From Thiorhodovibrio litoralis (lineage in GTDB: Bacteria; Pseudomonadota; Gammaproteobacteria; Chromatiales; Chromatiaceae), in the NCBI RefSeq assembly GCF_033954455.1, contig NZ_CP121473.1, forward strand, positions 3,086,501 through 3,150,500: DNA of 64,000 nt, written 5' to 3'. This document shows, piece by piece, positions 37,120 to 46,480 of the stretch. Positions within the stretch are counted from its first letter, which is position 1; the number at the start of each line of letters is the position of its first letter. The notes beneath the pieces were generated by a model that was not told the DNA's origin, did no database searches, and saw nothing but the letters and a program-made list of their open reading frames with translations. The position numbers and the translations under genes are program-made.

Positions 37120-39051
37120 ATGCCGACTCCGGCCACCTCCAACGCCAACGCGGCCACCGACCTGTCCGCAAACCCATCGAACGCCCCCGAGCCGAGCAGC
37201 GGCGATGGAGACGATGCCAGCGCGCGCAGCGGGGAAAGCAAGCTCGCAGCCAAGCGCTTTCTCGATCGGCAAAAACCGCTGACCGACGGTTACCTGCGCC
37301 TTGCCATCGCCATGCATCTGGCCAGCGGTGGCTTGTTGATCGCGCAGGCATGGATTCTGGCGCACATCGTCAACGCCTTCGTCTTTCCCGCCGCTGCGCT
37401 TCCTGGCGACCAGGTCGCCGATCGCGCCGCCCTGCTGCCCTGGCTGCTGCCGCTGTTGGGGCTCTTCGCGCTGCGGGCAGTGCTGAGCTGGGCCGGCGAG
37501 CAGACGGCTTTCCGCGCTGCAGCCGGGGTTAAGCGCAGCCTGCGTGATCGCGTCTATCGGCACATTCAGGCCGCCGGGCCGCGCTGGATGGCCGGGCAGC
37601 GCAGCGGCGCCCTGGCCGAGGATCTGACCAAGGGCATCGAGGCACTCGAGGCCTACTTCGCCCGCTACCTGCCCGCCATGACGGTGACCATGCTGCTGCC
37701 GCTGGCCATTCTGGTGGTGGTCGCGCCCATCGACTGGCTCTCCAGCCTGATCATGGCGCTGGTCGCACCCCTTATCCCGATTTTCATGATCCTGATCGGC
37801 ACCCGAGTGGAGGCAATCAACCAGCATCAGTGGAAGGCCCTGGCGCGCATGGGCGCGCATTTTCTCGATGTCATCCAGGGGCTGACCACGCTCAAGCTGT
37901 TCAACGCCAGCCGTCGCGAAGCACAAGTCATCGCCGAGATTTCCGAAGATTACCGCCGCCGCACCATGGAGGTGCTGCGGGTTGCCTTCTTGTCCTCCGC
38001 GGTGCTCGAGTTCTTCGCCACCGTGGGCATCGCCATCATTGCGGTCTTCATCGGCTTTCGGCTCTATCAGCTTGACCTGCCGCTGCCCGACCTGGTCGCG
38101 GCACCCGAGGTGAGCTTCCTCAGCGGCTTTTTCATTCTGCTGCTTGCACCTGAATTCTTTCTGCCGCTGCGCAACCTGGGCACCCATTATCACGGGCGGC
38201 TGGAGGCCATCGCCGCGGCCGAGCGCATCGCCGATATTCTCGCCACGCCGCTGCCCGAGCGCCCTTCCCCAGGCCGGCGGCTAGCCGATGAAAGCCCGCT
38301 GGCAATTCGCTTTGAGGATGTCCATTTCTCCTACGAAGCAGGCCGCCAGGCGCTCGCCGGCGCCAAGTTTGCGCTCGCCCCCGGGGAGCGCGTCGCTCTG
38401 GTCGGCCCCAGCGGTGCCGGCAAAACCACCATCGCCAGCCTGCTGCTCGGCTTCGGCGAGCCGGACAGCGGGCGCATCCTGATCGACGGCGAACCGCTCG
38501 CCGAACTGGATCTGGACAACTGGCGCAAGCGCCTGGCCTGGCTGCCGCAGCGCCCGCGGCTGTTTCAGGGCACTCTGCTCGATAACATCCGTCTGGGCGC
38601 GCCCGATGCGAGCCTGGAGACGGTGCGGGCCGCGGCAACACGCGCGCGCGCGGCTGAGTTCATCGAGCAACTGCCGGACGGCTACCAGACTCAGGCCGGC
38701 GAGCAGGGCGTGGGCCTGTCAGGCGGGCAAATTCAGCGCATCGCCCTTGCGCGCGCCTTTGTGCGTGATGCGCGACTGGTCATTCTCGACGAGGCCACCG
38801 CCAGCCTGGACCCAGCCAACGAGGCCCTGGTGCAAGCCGGCATCGACGAGTTAGCGCGCGATCGCGGCATGCTGATCATCGCCCACCGGCTCGCCACCGT
38901 GCGCCACGTTGACCGCATTCTGGTCATTGTCGACGGGCGCATTGCCGAACAGGGCACCCATGACGCGCTGATTGCCCAACAGGGGCATTACGCGCGCATG
39001 GCGCTGGGCCAGCAGAGCGATGTCCCCGGCGAGAGCGGAGGTGACGCATGA
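37120..39051 (+). CDS. cydD: Heterodimeric thiol/heme ABC exporter subunit CydD
   Basis: Half-transporter of CydDC, which exports cysteine/glutathione (and binds heme) and is needed for cytochrome bd assembly; 643 aa. Six-TM membrane domain (MHLASGGLLIAQAWILAHIVNAF...), then an ABC ATPase with Walker A GPSGAGKTT, signature LSGGQIQRIALARA, Walker B LVILDEATASLD and the H-loop IIAHRL. A ~50-residue polar, low-complexity N-terminus precedes the family-typical start, so the true start may be downstream. Overlaps cydC by 4 bp. Confidence 0.94.
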   Translation: MPTPATSNANAATDLSANPSNAPEPSSGDGDDASARSGESKLAAKRFLDRQKPLTDGYLRLAIAMHLASGGLLIAQAWILAHIVNAFVFPAAALPGDQVADRAALLPWLLPLLGLFALRAVLSWAGEQTAFRAAAGVKRSLRDRVYRHIQAAGPRWMAGQRSGALAEDLTKGIEALEAYFARYLPAMTVTMLLPLAILVVVAPIDWLSSLIMALVAPLIPIFMILIGTRVEAINQHQWKALARMGAHFLDVIQGLTTLKLFNASRREAQVIAEISEDYRRRTMEVLRVAFLSSAVLEFFATVGIAIIAVFIGFRLYQLDLPLPDLVAAPEVSFLSGFFILLLAPEFFLPLRNLGTHYHGRLEAIAAAERIADILATPLPERPSPGRRLADESPLAIRFEDVHFSYEAGRQALAGAKFALAPGERVALVGPSGAGKTTIASLLLGFGEPDSGRILIDGEPLAELDLDNWRKRLAWLPQRPRLFQGTLLDNIRLGAPDASLETVRAAATRARAAEFIEQLPDGYQTQAGEQGVGLSGGQIQRIALARAFVRDARLVILDEATASLDPANEALVQAGIDELARDRGMLIIAHRLATVRHVDRILVIVDGRIAEQGTHDALIAQQGHYARMALGQQSDVPGESGGDA

Positions 39052-40772
39052 AGGATCTGCTGCGCCTGTGGCAACTGTTCAAACCCTATCGCATCTGGAT
39101 TTGGGGCGGCTATTTGATTGCCTTGGTCACCCTGCTGGCCAATGTGACCCTATTAGCAATTTCCGGCTGGTTCATCACCGCCATGGCGGTGGCCGGCACC
39201 GCTGGCGTGATGATGAATTACTTCACCCCGGCGGCCATCATCCGCGCCAGCGCCATGGCCCGCACCGCCGGGCGCTATCTGGAGCGTTTGATCTCGCACG
39301 AGGCCACACTGCGCCAGCTCTCCGGGCTGCGGGTGTGGTTCTACCAGCACCTCGAACCACTCGCCCCGGCGCGCCTGCAGGAATTTCACAGCGGCGACCT
39401 GCTCAGCCGCATCCGCGCCGATGTCGACGCCCTCGACAACTTCTACGTGCGGGTGCTCATCCCCGTGCTGGTCGCGGCCAGCGCCAGCCTGGGATTTTTT
39501 CTGTTCACCGCCTTCTACCACCTGACCTTGGCTCTCAGCCTGCTGGCACTGCTGCTGATCGCCGGCGTCGCCCTGCCCGCCGCGAGCCGTCAACTCGGAC
39601 GCGCGCCCGGCCGTCATCTGGTGGAGACTGAAGCCGCACTGCGCCAAACCGCCATCGAAGGCACGCAGGGCCTGTCGGAACTGCTGGTCTTCGGCGCCGC
39701 CGATGCCCATGCCCAACGCCTGGATGCCCTGAGCGCTGAGCTGATCGACTCCCAAGACCGCATGAGTCGGCTGGCCGGCATCGCCACCGGCGGCGTCGGC
39801 CTGTGCGCCAACCTGGCGCTCTGGCTCGCGATCTGGCTCGGCCTGCCGCTGCTGCAGGACGGCAGCCTGGCGCCGCCGCAGCTGGCCATGCTGGCGCTGC
39901 TCGCCCTGGCGAGCTTCGAGGCCGTCGCTCCGCTGCCGCTCGCCTTCCAGCAGCTTGAGAGCACACTAACGGCCGCGCGCCGTCTGTTCGCCATTGTCGA
40001 CACCAAGCCGGCCGCGCCGGAGCCCGAGGGGCCGGCCGTCCAGCCGCAACATTTCGACCTCAGCGCGCAAGGTATCCAATTCCGCTACCCGAAGGCCGAG
40101 CGGCCGGCGCTCAGCGACTTTAACCTCGACCTCCCCGCCGGGCGGCGCATCGCCATCGTCGGCCCCACCGGCAGCGGCAAGACGACTGTCTTCAACCTGC
40201 TGCTGCGTTTCTGGCTACCAGAGGCCGGCACCATCCAACTCGGCGGTATCCCCTTCGACCGACTCCAAGGCGAGGAACTGCGCCGACATGTCGCGCTAGT
40301 CTCACAGCACACCCACCTGTTCAACGCCAGCATCCGCGACAACCTGCTCAGCGCCGCCCCCGACGCCGACCAAGAAGCCCTGGAACGCGCCTGCCGCACC
40401 GCGCAAATTCATGATTTCATCGCCACCCTGCCCGAGGGCTATGACACCTGGGCCGGCGAGACCGGCGTGCGCCTATCGGGCGGGCAGGGCCGACGCATCG
40501 CCATCGCCCGCGCGCTGCTCAAAGACGCTCCCATCCTACTGCTTGACGAGCCCACCGAGGGGCTCGACGCCCCCACCGAGCACGCCCTAATGCTCGCCAT
40601 CGACCAAGCCATGCAAGGCCGCAGCACCTTGCTGATCACCCACAGACCCATTGCCCTCGCCCGCATGGACGAAATCCTGGTGCTCGACCAAGGCCGCATC
40701 GTCGAGCGTGGCAGCCACCAGCAACTGCTGCAAGGCAACATCTACCCGCAGCTGCTGGGGTTTGCCCAGTAG
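39048..40772 (+). CDS. cydC: Heterodimeric thiol/heme ABC exporter subunit CydC
   Basis: Partner half-transporter of CydD; 574 aa. N-terminal membrane domain (LWQLFKPYRIWIWGGYLIALVTLLANVTLLAISGWF) and ATPase with Walker A GPTGSGKTT, signature [14 protein letters not shown], Walker B PILLLDEPTEGLD and H-loop LLITHRP. Starts within the cydD stop (ATGA). No cydAB oxidase genes follow, although the pair is usually required for cytochrome bd. Converges on bamC. Confidence 0.94.
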   Translation: MKDLLRLWQLFKPYRIWIWGGYLIALVTLLANVTLLAISGWFITAMAVAGTAGVMMNYFTPAAIIRASAMARTAGRYLERLISHEATLRQLSGLRVWFYQHLEPLAPARLQEFHSGDLLSRIRADVDALDNFYVRVLIPVLVAASASLGFFLFTAFYHLTLALSLLALLLIAGVALPAASRQLGRAPGRHLVETEAALRQTAIEGTQGLSELLVFGAADAHAQRLDALSAELIDSQDRMSRLAGIATGGVGLCANLALWLAIWLGLPLLQDGSLAPPQLAMLALLALASFEAVAPLPLAFQQLESTLTAARRLFAIVDTKPAAPEPEGPAVQPQHFDLSAQGIQFRYPKAERPALSDFNLDLPAGRRIAIVGPTGSGKTTVFNLLLRFWLPEAGTIQLGGIPFDRLQGEELRRHVALVSQHTHLFNASIRDNLLSAAPDADQEALERACRTAQIHDFIATLPEGYDTWAGETGVRLSGGQGRRIAIARALLKDAPILLLDEPTEGLDAPTEHALMLAIDQAMQGRSTLLITHRPIALARMDEILVLDQGRIVERGSHQQLLQGNIYPQLLGFAQ

Positions 40773-40796
40773 CCAACTAGCCTGTCATTGCCAGGG

Positions 40797-42038
40797 TTAG
40801 CGCATTTCGTCCTTCAGCAAGCCCAGTATCTTTTGCGCGGTAGGGGATGTATCGGGCTGGCCGTTGGCGTCGTGGATGGTGACCCGGGTTTTGCCCTGTT
40901 CTTCGGTCAGGCGGACCTGGTATTGCTCGACGCCAAGGTCTTTCTTTTTCCAGAAGGAAAGGCGCGAACCCAGGCCCTTTTTCTTGCGCTCTTGGCGATT
41001 GGGATCATCGTAGCGGACGTAGAAGACGCCATCCTCGCGGTTGCGGTCTTCAACCGCGAAGCCGCTGCGGTCGAGTGCCAGACCGATCTGGCGCCAGGCC
41101 TGGCGGTAAGGTTCCGAGACGACCAAGGCACCACCACTGCTCTGCACCAGATTTGCGCTGCGTGCGGGCGCGTTCGAGCCCTGCTGGGCCAGCATGCGCT
41201 GCGCTTGCTGGTCGGAGACACCGAGCGCGAGCATCATGCGGCGCAGCATGGCCGACTCCTTGCCTGGGTCGGTTGGGGCGGGCTCCCAGACGGTGTTGGC
41301 TTCTTCGCCCAGCGTGTTGCGCACCAGGCGTTCTTCCATCCCGCGGTGGGTTAAGTAAACTTCGGTTGTGCCTGGGCGTGGGCCAGCTTCGATGCGCACT
41401 CGGTACTGGTCGCGCGTGGAGGTGCTATAGAGCCCGTCGACCACTTTGCGGAACATTTTGGTGACGACGTCCCGGCGAATTTCGGCACGGTTCTCAATCC
41501 AGTCGGTTTTCATCACGCCGATGGCGGGGTTTTGCTCAACCAGCAGAATGCCCTGCTGACGCCAGAAGGCGACCACTTGCGGCCAGACCAGTTGTGGGGT
41601 TTGGTCGATCAGCAACCAGCGCTTGTCGCCTGAGCGTTCCATTTCGACGCCGGCTACAGCAGGCAAGACTTCGCCACTGCCAGCGACGCGCTGGCGGCGC
41701 GCGCGGGTGCCGGTGTATTCAGAATAGGTGGTGATGCCGCTGGCAGGCGGAATGTCGAGAGCGTCGTCGAAGGTGGCAGCGGTCAGGTCTGGTGGTAGCT
41801 CGAGATTCTCCGACGCCTCGCGCTGCTTCTTGTATTCCAGGCTCTTATCGGGAAGGACTTTTTCAATTTTGCCGCCAATGCCGCAACCGCTCAGCAGCGA
41901 TGTCGCGACCACGGCGACCGTTACCAACTTAAGCGTTGGCAAGATAATCACTGGCCCCGCCGTTGGGGACACGCTCAAACGCGGCGCGGTGATGCGCGGG
42001 CTCGACTTGGAGAAATTGGCTTGCGGTTCGACGCTCAT
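40797..42038 (-). CDS. bamC: Outer-membrane protein assembly factor BamC (NlpB)
   Basis: Lipoprotein of the BAM complex that inserts beta-barrel proteins; 413 aa. Signal and lipobox at VATSLLSGCG after an unusually long N-terminus of ~35 residues (a later start is possible). The unstructured N-terminal segment that binds BamD (ELPPDLTAATFDDALDIPP) and two helix-grip domains follow (WPQVVAFWRQQGILLVEQNPAIGVMKTDW; AWRQIGLALDRSGFAVEDRNREDGVFYVRY). Follows dapA, as is usual in gammaproteobacteria. Confidence 0.92.
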   Translation of the reverse strand: MSVEPQANFSKSSPRITAPRLSVSPTAGPVIILPTLKLVTVAVVATSLLSGCGIGGKIEKVLPDKSLEYKKQREASENLELPPDLTAATFDDALDIPPASGITTYSEYTGTRARRQRVAGSGEVLPAVAGVEMERSGDKRWLLIDQTPQLVWPQVVAFWRQQGILLVEQNPAIGVMKTDWIENRAEIRRDVVTKMFRKVVDGLYSTSTRDQYRVRIEAGPRPGTTEVYLTHRGMEERLVRNTLGEEANTVWEPAPTDPGKESAMLRRMMLALGVSDQQAQRMLAQQGSNAPARSANLVQSSGGALVVSEPYRQAWRQIGLALDRSGFAVEDRNREDGVFYVRYDDPNRQERKKKGLGSRLSFWKKKDLGVEQYQVRLTEEQGKTRVTIHDANGQPDTSPTAQKILGLLKDEMR

Positions 42039-42192
42039 GGCGATTTGCCACCCCGAGAAATTGGAATCAAAGGCGGTAACGACCTGTAGAAGTTGCGACC
42101 ACCGTCCGGGTAAAGGCGCGAGTTTACCGCATCAGCGCCAATTCGGCATCGGTTACCGCATCGGTTACGACACCGATTCAGTCGCTCGGAGG

Positions 42193-43080
42193 TCAGGCCG
42201 CGATGCAATTGAGCTCACGCAGACTCGCGCGCAGCCGGTCGTGATGCGATGCCGACAGCCAGGTCAAGGGCAGGCGGATACCCGGCTGACAGAGCCCCAT
42301 CTCGGCCAGCGCCCATTTGACCGGAATGGGGTTGGATTCGACAAACAGGCCCTGGTGCAGCGGGTCGAGCGCGGTATTGAGCGCGCGGGCAAGCCCTGCG
42401 TCCCCAGCGAGGGCGGCGGCGCACATGGCCTGCATCCTGTCCGGTACCAGATTGCTGGTGACTGAAATCACGCCGTCGCCGCCGGCAAGCATGAATTCGC
42501 AGCAAGTCCCGTCATCACCGCTATAGAGCAGAAAGTCCGCGCCACAGAGCGCGCGCAACCGCCCTACCCGGCTTAGATCACCGGTGGCTTCTTTGAGGCC
42601 GACGATATTGGACACTTCCGACAGGCGCGCGGCAGTTTCAGGCTGCAGATCGCATGCGGTACGCCCGGGCACGTTATACAGAAACTGCGGCAGCTCGACA
42701 GCCTCGGCCACCGCCTTGTGGTGCTGATACAGGCCTTCTTGCGTCGGCTTGTTGTAATAAGGTGTCACCAGCAGCGCCGCATCGGCACCGGCATCCTTGG
42801 CGCAGCGGGTCAAGCGGATGGCCTCAGTGGTCGAGTTGGCGCCGGTGCCGGCGATGACCGGAATCCGCCCGGCGGCCATCTCCACCGTGCGGGCGATCAC
42901 CTCGCAGTGCTCGGCCTCGCCTAAGGTGGCTGACTCGCCAGTGGTGCCGACAGACACCAGCGCGACCGTGCCAGCCGCGACATGGAAGTCGACCAGCCGC
43001 TGCAGGGCCTGCTGGTCGACGGCTCCCGATGGCGTCATCGGCGTTATCAGGGCGACAATGCTGCCGCGCATTTTTGTCAT
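42193..43080 (-). CDS. dapA: 4-hydroxy-tetrahydrodipicolinate synthase
   Basis: First committed enzyme of lysine/DAP synthesis, condensing pyruvate with aspartate semialdehyde; 295 aa. TIM-barrel class I aldolase with catalytic Tyr in FLYNVPGRT and Schiff-base Lys in [11 protein letters not shown]. The TT dyad is in [11 protein letters not shown]. Upstream of bamC (154-bp gap) and divergent from gcvR, the arrangement known from E. coli. Confidence 0.96.
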   Translation of the reverse strand: MTKMRGSIVALITPMTPSGAVDQQALQRLVDFHVAAGTVALVSVGTTGESATLGEAEHCEVIARTVEMAAGRIPVIAGTGANSTTEAIRLTRCAKDAGADAALLVTPYYNKPTQEGLYQHHKAVAEAVELPQFLYNVPGRTACDLQPETAARLSEVSNIVGLKEATGDLSRVGRLRALCGADFLLYSGDDGTCCEFMLAGGDGVISVTSNLVPDRMQAMCAAALAGDAGLARALNTALDPLHQGLFVESNPIPVKWALAEMGLCQPGIRLPLTWLSASHHDRLRASLRELNCIAA

Positions 43081-43225
43081 TGCGTCGCTCCGTCAGCGAA
43101 ATGATGGTCGGGGATGGTAGCGCTTGCTCTCGATCCCTGGCAAGAATGCCGGGCGAGCATGATACACTTAAGCTCCGGTTAAACTCCCGTCCAAACCGAA
43201 GCAATGAGCTAGAAACGTCAAGGCC

Positions 43226-43765
43226 ATGTCTACGCAGAAAACCTTTCTTGTTCTATCCGCCCTGGGCGAAGACCATCCGGGTATTGTCGATCGGCTGTCG
43301 AAGGCGGTGCTCGACCAGGGCTGCAGCATTGAAGACAGCCGCATGACTGTGCTGGGCGGCGACTTTGCCGCCATTTTGCTGATCGAGGGCAAATGGAACA
43401 CCCTGGCGAAGGTGGAGAATGTTCTGCCGGAGCTCGAGCGTCAACTTGGGCTCACCATCACCAGCAAACGCACCGGCGAGCGCGATCGCGGCGGCAATGA
43501 GATTCCCTATGCGGTGGACGTTGTCGCCATGGATCATCCTGGCATTGTCCATAATCTCGCCGGGTTCTTTGCCGATCGTGGCATCAACATCGAGGACATG
43601 GCAACTAACACCTATGCCGCCGCCCACACCGGCACGCCCATGTTCGCGGTGCACATGACCGTTGGCATCCCTGCCGACACGCACATCGCGACCTTGCGCG
43701 AAGAGTTCATGGACTACTGCGACGGACTGAATCTCGACGCGGTGCTCGAGCCCCTGAAAGCCTGA
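43226..43765 (+). CDS. gcvR: Glycine cleavage system transcriptional repressor GcvR-like (two ACT domains)
   Basis: 179 aa with two ACT domains: one from LVLSALGEDHPGIVDRLSKAVLDQGCSIEDSRM, the second from VVAMDHPGIVHNLAGFFADRGINIEDMATNTY. In E. coli GcvR binds glycine and represses the gcv operon by sequestering GcvA. Here the gcv genes have a riboswitch and no gcvA was seen in the window, so its target may differ. Keeps the conserved dapA|gcvR-bcp neighbourhood. AAGG precedes the ATG. Confidence 0.88.
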   Translation: MSTQKTFLVLSALGEDHPGIVDRLSKAVLDQGCSIEDSRMTVLGGDFAAILLIEGKWNTLAKVENVLPELERQLGLTITSKRTGERDRGGNEIPYAVDVVAMDHPGIVHNLAGFFADRGINIEDMATNTYAAAHTGTPMFAVHMTVGIPADTHIATLREEFMDYCDGLNLDAVLEPLKA

Positions 43766-43790
43766 GGGCACCCGCCAAGTGCGCTCCACG

Positions 43791-43834
43791 GGCCAGCGCT
43801 GTTTGAGCCAGTGCTGTTTGAGCCAGCGCTGTTT
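43791..43834. repeat. 15-bp tandem repeat, three units
   Basis: Three head-to-tail copies of GAGCCAGCGCTGTTT (the first lacks the leading base, the second has T for C in the middle) in the gcvR-bcp gap. Not a CRISPR, because there are no spacers. Probably a recent slippage product. Confidence 0.85.
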
Positions 43835-43991
43835 GAGCGCCACTTGAGAAAGACCGGCCATCGCACCCACCTTCCCAGAGGCGCCGCAGTGAATCCGACG
43901 GATTATTGAGTCCCATGGATTCTATCGTCCAGGCCGTATGAACGATGGGCGCCGACACAACCGAGTTTCTCAACAACAAGGGGACGGACGC

Positions 43992-44459
43992 ATGCCTCCA
44001 GCCATCGGCGACAAGATTCCAGAACTGACCGTCAAAATCACCGGCGACCGAGACATCGCCCTAAGCGATTTCCGCGGACGCAACTTGGTGCTCTACTTCT
44101 ACCCCAAGGCCAGCACGCCTGGCTGCACCCAGGAGGGGCTGGACTTCACCGCCGCCGCGGACGACTTCGCCACCGCCAACACCGCCATTCTTGGTGCCTC
44201 GCGGGACGGGCTGAAAGCGCAAGACAATTTCAAAGCCAAACAGGAATTCAGCTTCGATCTCGTATCTGACAAGGACGAGGCGCTGTGCCAACTCTTTGAC
44301 GTGATCAAGCTCAAGAAAATGTACGGCAAGGAATCCCTCGGCGTGGAGCGCAGCACCTTCCTGATCGATGCCGACGGCGTCTTGCGCCGGGAGTGGCGCA
44401 AAGTCACCGTGAAAGGCCATGTTGAACAAGTTCTTGCCGCCGCGCGCGAGCTCGCTTGA
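43992..44459 (+). CDS. bcp: Thioredoxin-dependent peroxiredoxin (BCP/PrxQ family)
   Basis: Reduces H2O2 and lipid hydroperoxides; 155 aa from ATG 43992, with AAGGGGA upstream (the frame extends to 43938). The peroxidatic Cys is C45 in ASTPGCTQEGLDF. The resolving Cys normally 5 residues later (C50 in E. coli BCP) is Leu here. The only other Cys is C99, so the protein may use a different resolving partner or be a 1-Cys type. Follows gcvR as in E. coli. Confidence 0.93.
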   Translation: MPPAIGDKIPELTVKITGDRDIALSDFRGRNLVLYFYPKASTPGCTQEGLDFTAAADDFATANTAILGASRDGLKAQDNFKAKQEFSFDLVSDKDEALCQLFDVIKLKKMYGKESLGVERSTFLIDADGVLRREWRKVTVKGHVEQVLAAARELA

Positions 44460-44534
44460 GACAACGCCGGGCCGGCTTCCCCAGCGGCCATCCGCTAACC
44501 GCGCCCTGACCGGGCACGCTGTCCAGACACCGCC

Positions 44535-45953
44535 ATGATCAAGCGACAAAAGGATTCGACCTGCCTGTTCGTGCTCGACACCAATGTGCTGATGCACGAC
44601 CCGACGGCCATTTTTCGCTTCCACGAGCATCACGTCTTTTTGCCCATGGTGGTGCTCGAGGAGCTTGACGCCGGCAAGAAAGGCATGTCGGAGGTCGCCC
44701 GCAACGCCCGTCAGACCAGCCGTTTTCTCGATGATCTGATCAGCGACGCCAGCCGCGAAGACATCGACGCGGGCCTGACAATACACATGCTTGGCGAGAA
44801 CAGCCGCAGCATCGCCGCGCCGCCTTCGGGGCGGCTGTTCTTTCAGACCCAGCCCCTGTCGGCGACCGCTGCGATCAATCTACCCGGGAAAAACGCCGAC
44901 AATAATATTCTCGCCACCGCACTGGCGCTGCGCGAGCAGCGCCCGGAGCTGCAGGTTGTCATCGTCTCCAAAGACATCAACCTGCGCATCAAGGCGACGG
45001 TACTCGGCATCGACGCTGAGGACTATTCCAACGACCAGGTACTCGATGATGTCGACCTGCTCTACACCGGCCTGCGCACGCTCCCGGCCGATTTCTGGGA
45101 CAGGCACGCCAAGACGCTCGACTCCTGGAAAGAGGAAGGCCGCACCTTCTACCGCATCACCGGGCCAGACCTGACCGACTGGTACCCGGGCGAATGTCTG
45201 TCACTCGAAGACAACCCGCCGTTCGAGGCCATGGTGCGGGAAAAGCATGGCGAGCAGGAAGCCATCATCGAGCTGGTCGAGGACTACAGCCTGCCGCGGC
45301 ACAACGTCTGGGGCATTCGCGCGCGCAATCCCGAGCAGAATTTCGCGCTCAACATGCTGATGAATCCAGAGATCGACTTCGTCACCCTGCTCGGCACCGC
45401 TGGCACCGGCAAAACCCTGCTGGCGCTGGCCGCCGGACTGGCCCAGGTGCTCGATCGCAGCATCTACCGCGAGATCATCATGACCCGGGTGACGGTGCCG
45501 GTGGGCGAGGATATCGGCTTCCTGCCAGGCACCGAGGAAGAAAAAATGACTCCCTGGATGGGGGCACTGATGGACAACTTGGAAGTACTCACCCAGACCG
45601 AGGGCGGAGAATGGGGCCGTGCCGCCACCAACGACCTGGTGCGCAACCGCATCCGCATTTCATCGCTCAACTTCATGCGCGGGCGGACCTTTCTGCACAA
45701 ATACATCATTTTGGACGAAGCGCAGAATCTCACCGCCAAGCAGATGAAAACTCTCATCACCCGCGCCGGCCCTGGCACCAAAATCGTCTGCCTGGGCAAC
45801 ATCGCGCAAATCGACACCCCCTACCTGACCGAAACCAGCTCCGGGCTGACCTATGTGGTCGATCGGTTCAAGGACTGGGAACACAGCGGCCACATCACCC
45901 TGATTCGCGGCGAACGCTCGCGCCTGGCGGATTTTGCCTCCGACCGGCTATAA
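44535..45953 (+). CDS. PhoH family ATPase with N-terminal PIN domain
   Basis: 472 aa, PhoH2-type architecture. An N-terminal PIN nuclease-like domain has conserved acidic residues (VLDTNVLMHDP at the start, later NNILATALAL). A PhoH P-loop ATPase domain follows, with Walker A GTAGTGKT (287-294), FLPGTEEEKMTPWMGALMD and Walker B-like KYIILDEAQNLTAKQMKT. Related PIN-PhoH proteins act as RNA helicase/RNase. The RRM protein and RNA helicase genes nearby suit an RNA-handling role, though they lie on the other strand. Confidence 0.92.
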   Translation: MIKRQKDSTCLFVLDTNVLMHDPTAIFRFHEHHVFLPMVVLEELDAGKKGMSEVARNARQTSRFLDDLISDASREDIDAGLTIHMLGENSRSIAAPPSGRLFFQTQPLSATAAINLPGKNADNNILATALALREQRPELQVVIVSKDINLRIKATVLGIDAEDYSNDQVLDDVDLLYTGLRTLPADFWDRHAKTLDSWKEEGRTFYRITGPDLTDWYPGECLSLEDNPPFEAMVREKHGEQEAIIELVEDYSLPRHNVWGIRARNPEQNFALNMLMNPEIDFVTLLGTAGTGKTLLALAAGLAQVLDRSIYREIIMTRVTVPVGEDIGFLPGTEEEKMTPWMGALMDNLEVLTQTEGGEWGRAATNDLVRNRIRISSLNFMRGRTFLHKYIILDEAQNLTAKQMKTLITRAGPGTKIVCLGNIAQIDTPYLTETSSGLTYVVDRFKDWEHSGHITLIRGERSRLADFASDRL

Positions 45954-46018
45954 GATCCTGCATACCTTAAGCCATCGTCGTTTCTGATTTTCGACGACGC
46001 AGGAGAGGAAGCCCGCCA

Positions 46019-46059
46019 GATATGCTGTGGGGATGTTGCTGCGGGGATATTGCTGTGGG
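46019..46059. repeat. 14-bp degenerate tandem repeat
   Basis: Three consecutive units of the form GATATTGCTGTGGG (13, 14 and 14 bp; one or two changes each) in the gap between the phoH-like gene and the convergent RRM gene. No coding function is evident. Confidence 0.7.
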
Positions 46060-46121
46060 GAAGTCAGAATGCTGCCGTGGGTCACGCACTGGCGCGCATG
46101 ACCCGCGGCATTAGCTGGTAC

Positions 46122-46409
46122 TTACCAGCGCGAGCCACCGCCGCCGCCGCGGGAGGGGCGATCGCTGCGTGGCTTGGCCTGATTAACCCGGAGCGGGCGG
46201 CCTTTGAGCGGGGTTTCGTTCAAGGCTTTGATGGCGGCATCGGCTTCGGAATTGTTCGGCATCTCGACGAAGCCAAACCCTTTGGAGTCACCGGTGAATT
46301 TGTCGGTGATTAAATTGGCGCTCTCCACCTGGCCATAGGCACCAAAGGTGTCGCGAAGTTCGTCTTGGGTGACGCCATAAGCCAGGTTGCCAACATAGAT
46401 ATTCATCAA
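46122..46409 (-). CDS. RNA-binding protein with one RRM domain
   Basis: 95 aa: a single RRM with RNP2 (IYVGNL, residues 4-9) and RNP1 (KGFGFVEM), followed by a short Arg/Gly-rich tail (SRGGGGGSRW). Resembles the small glycine-rich Rbp proteins of bacteria that are often cold-induced and bind single-stranded RNA. AGAGAGAT precedes the start; either of the first two Met codons could be used. The leader contains a terminator-like hairpin that follows the rhlE-like helicase gene. Confidence 0.92.
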   Translation of the reverse strand: MMNIYVGNLAYGVTQDELRDTFGAYGQVESANLITDKFTGDSKGFGFVEMPNNSEADAAIKALNETPLKGRPLRVNQAKPRSDRPSRGGGGGSRW

Positions 46410-46442
46410 TCGTTATCTCTCTAAGAACATTGCGCATCGAAT

Positions 46443-46480
46443 AAAAAGTTTCCCGGCGAGCGATGCGCGACCAGCCGGGA
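46443..46480 (-). terminator. Candidate rho-independent terminator downstream of the RhlE-like gene
   Basis: On the minus strand, TCCCGGC and GCCGGGA form a 7-bp stem with a 16-nt loop, followed at 2 nt by TTTTT. It ends the helicase transcript and lies 34-71 nt ahead of the RRM start codon, so it could also serve as an attenuator for that gene. Confidence 0.55.

Noticed and set aside
37081-38193. 370-codon minus-strand frame opposite cydD
   Set aside because: Gln/Gly/His-rich antisense translation of a conserved ABC transporter gene; not a credible protein.
43791-43834. Start of a CRISPR array
   Set aside because: The 15-bp units are directly adjacent without spacers and there are no cas genes.
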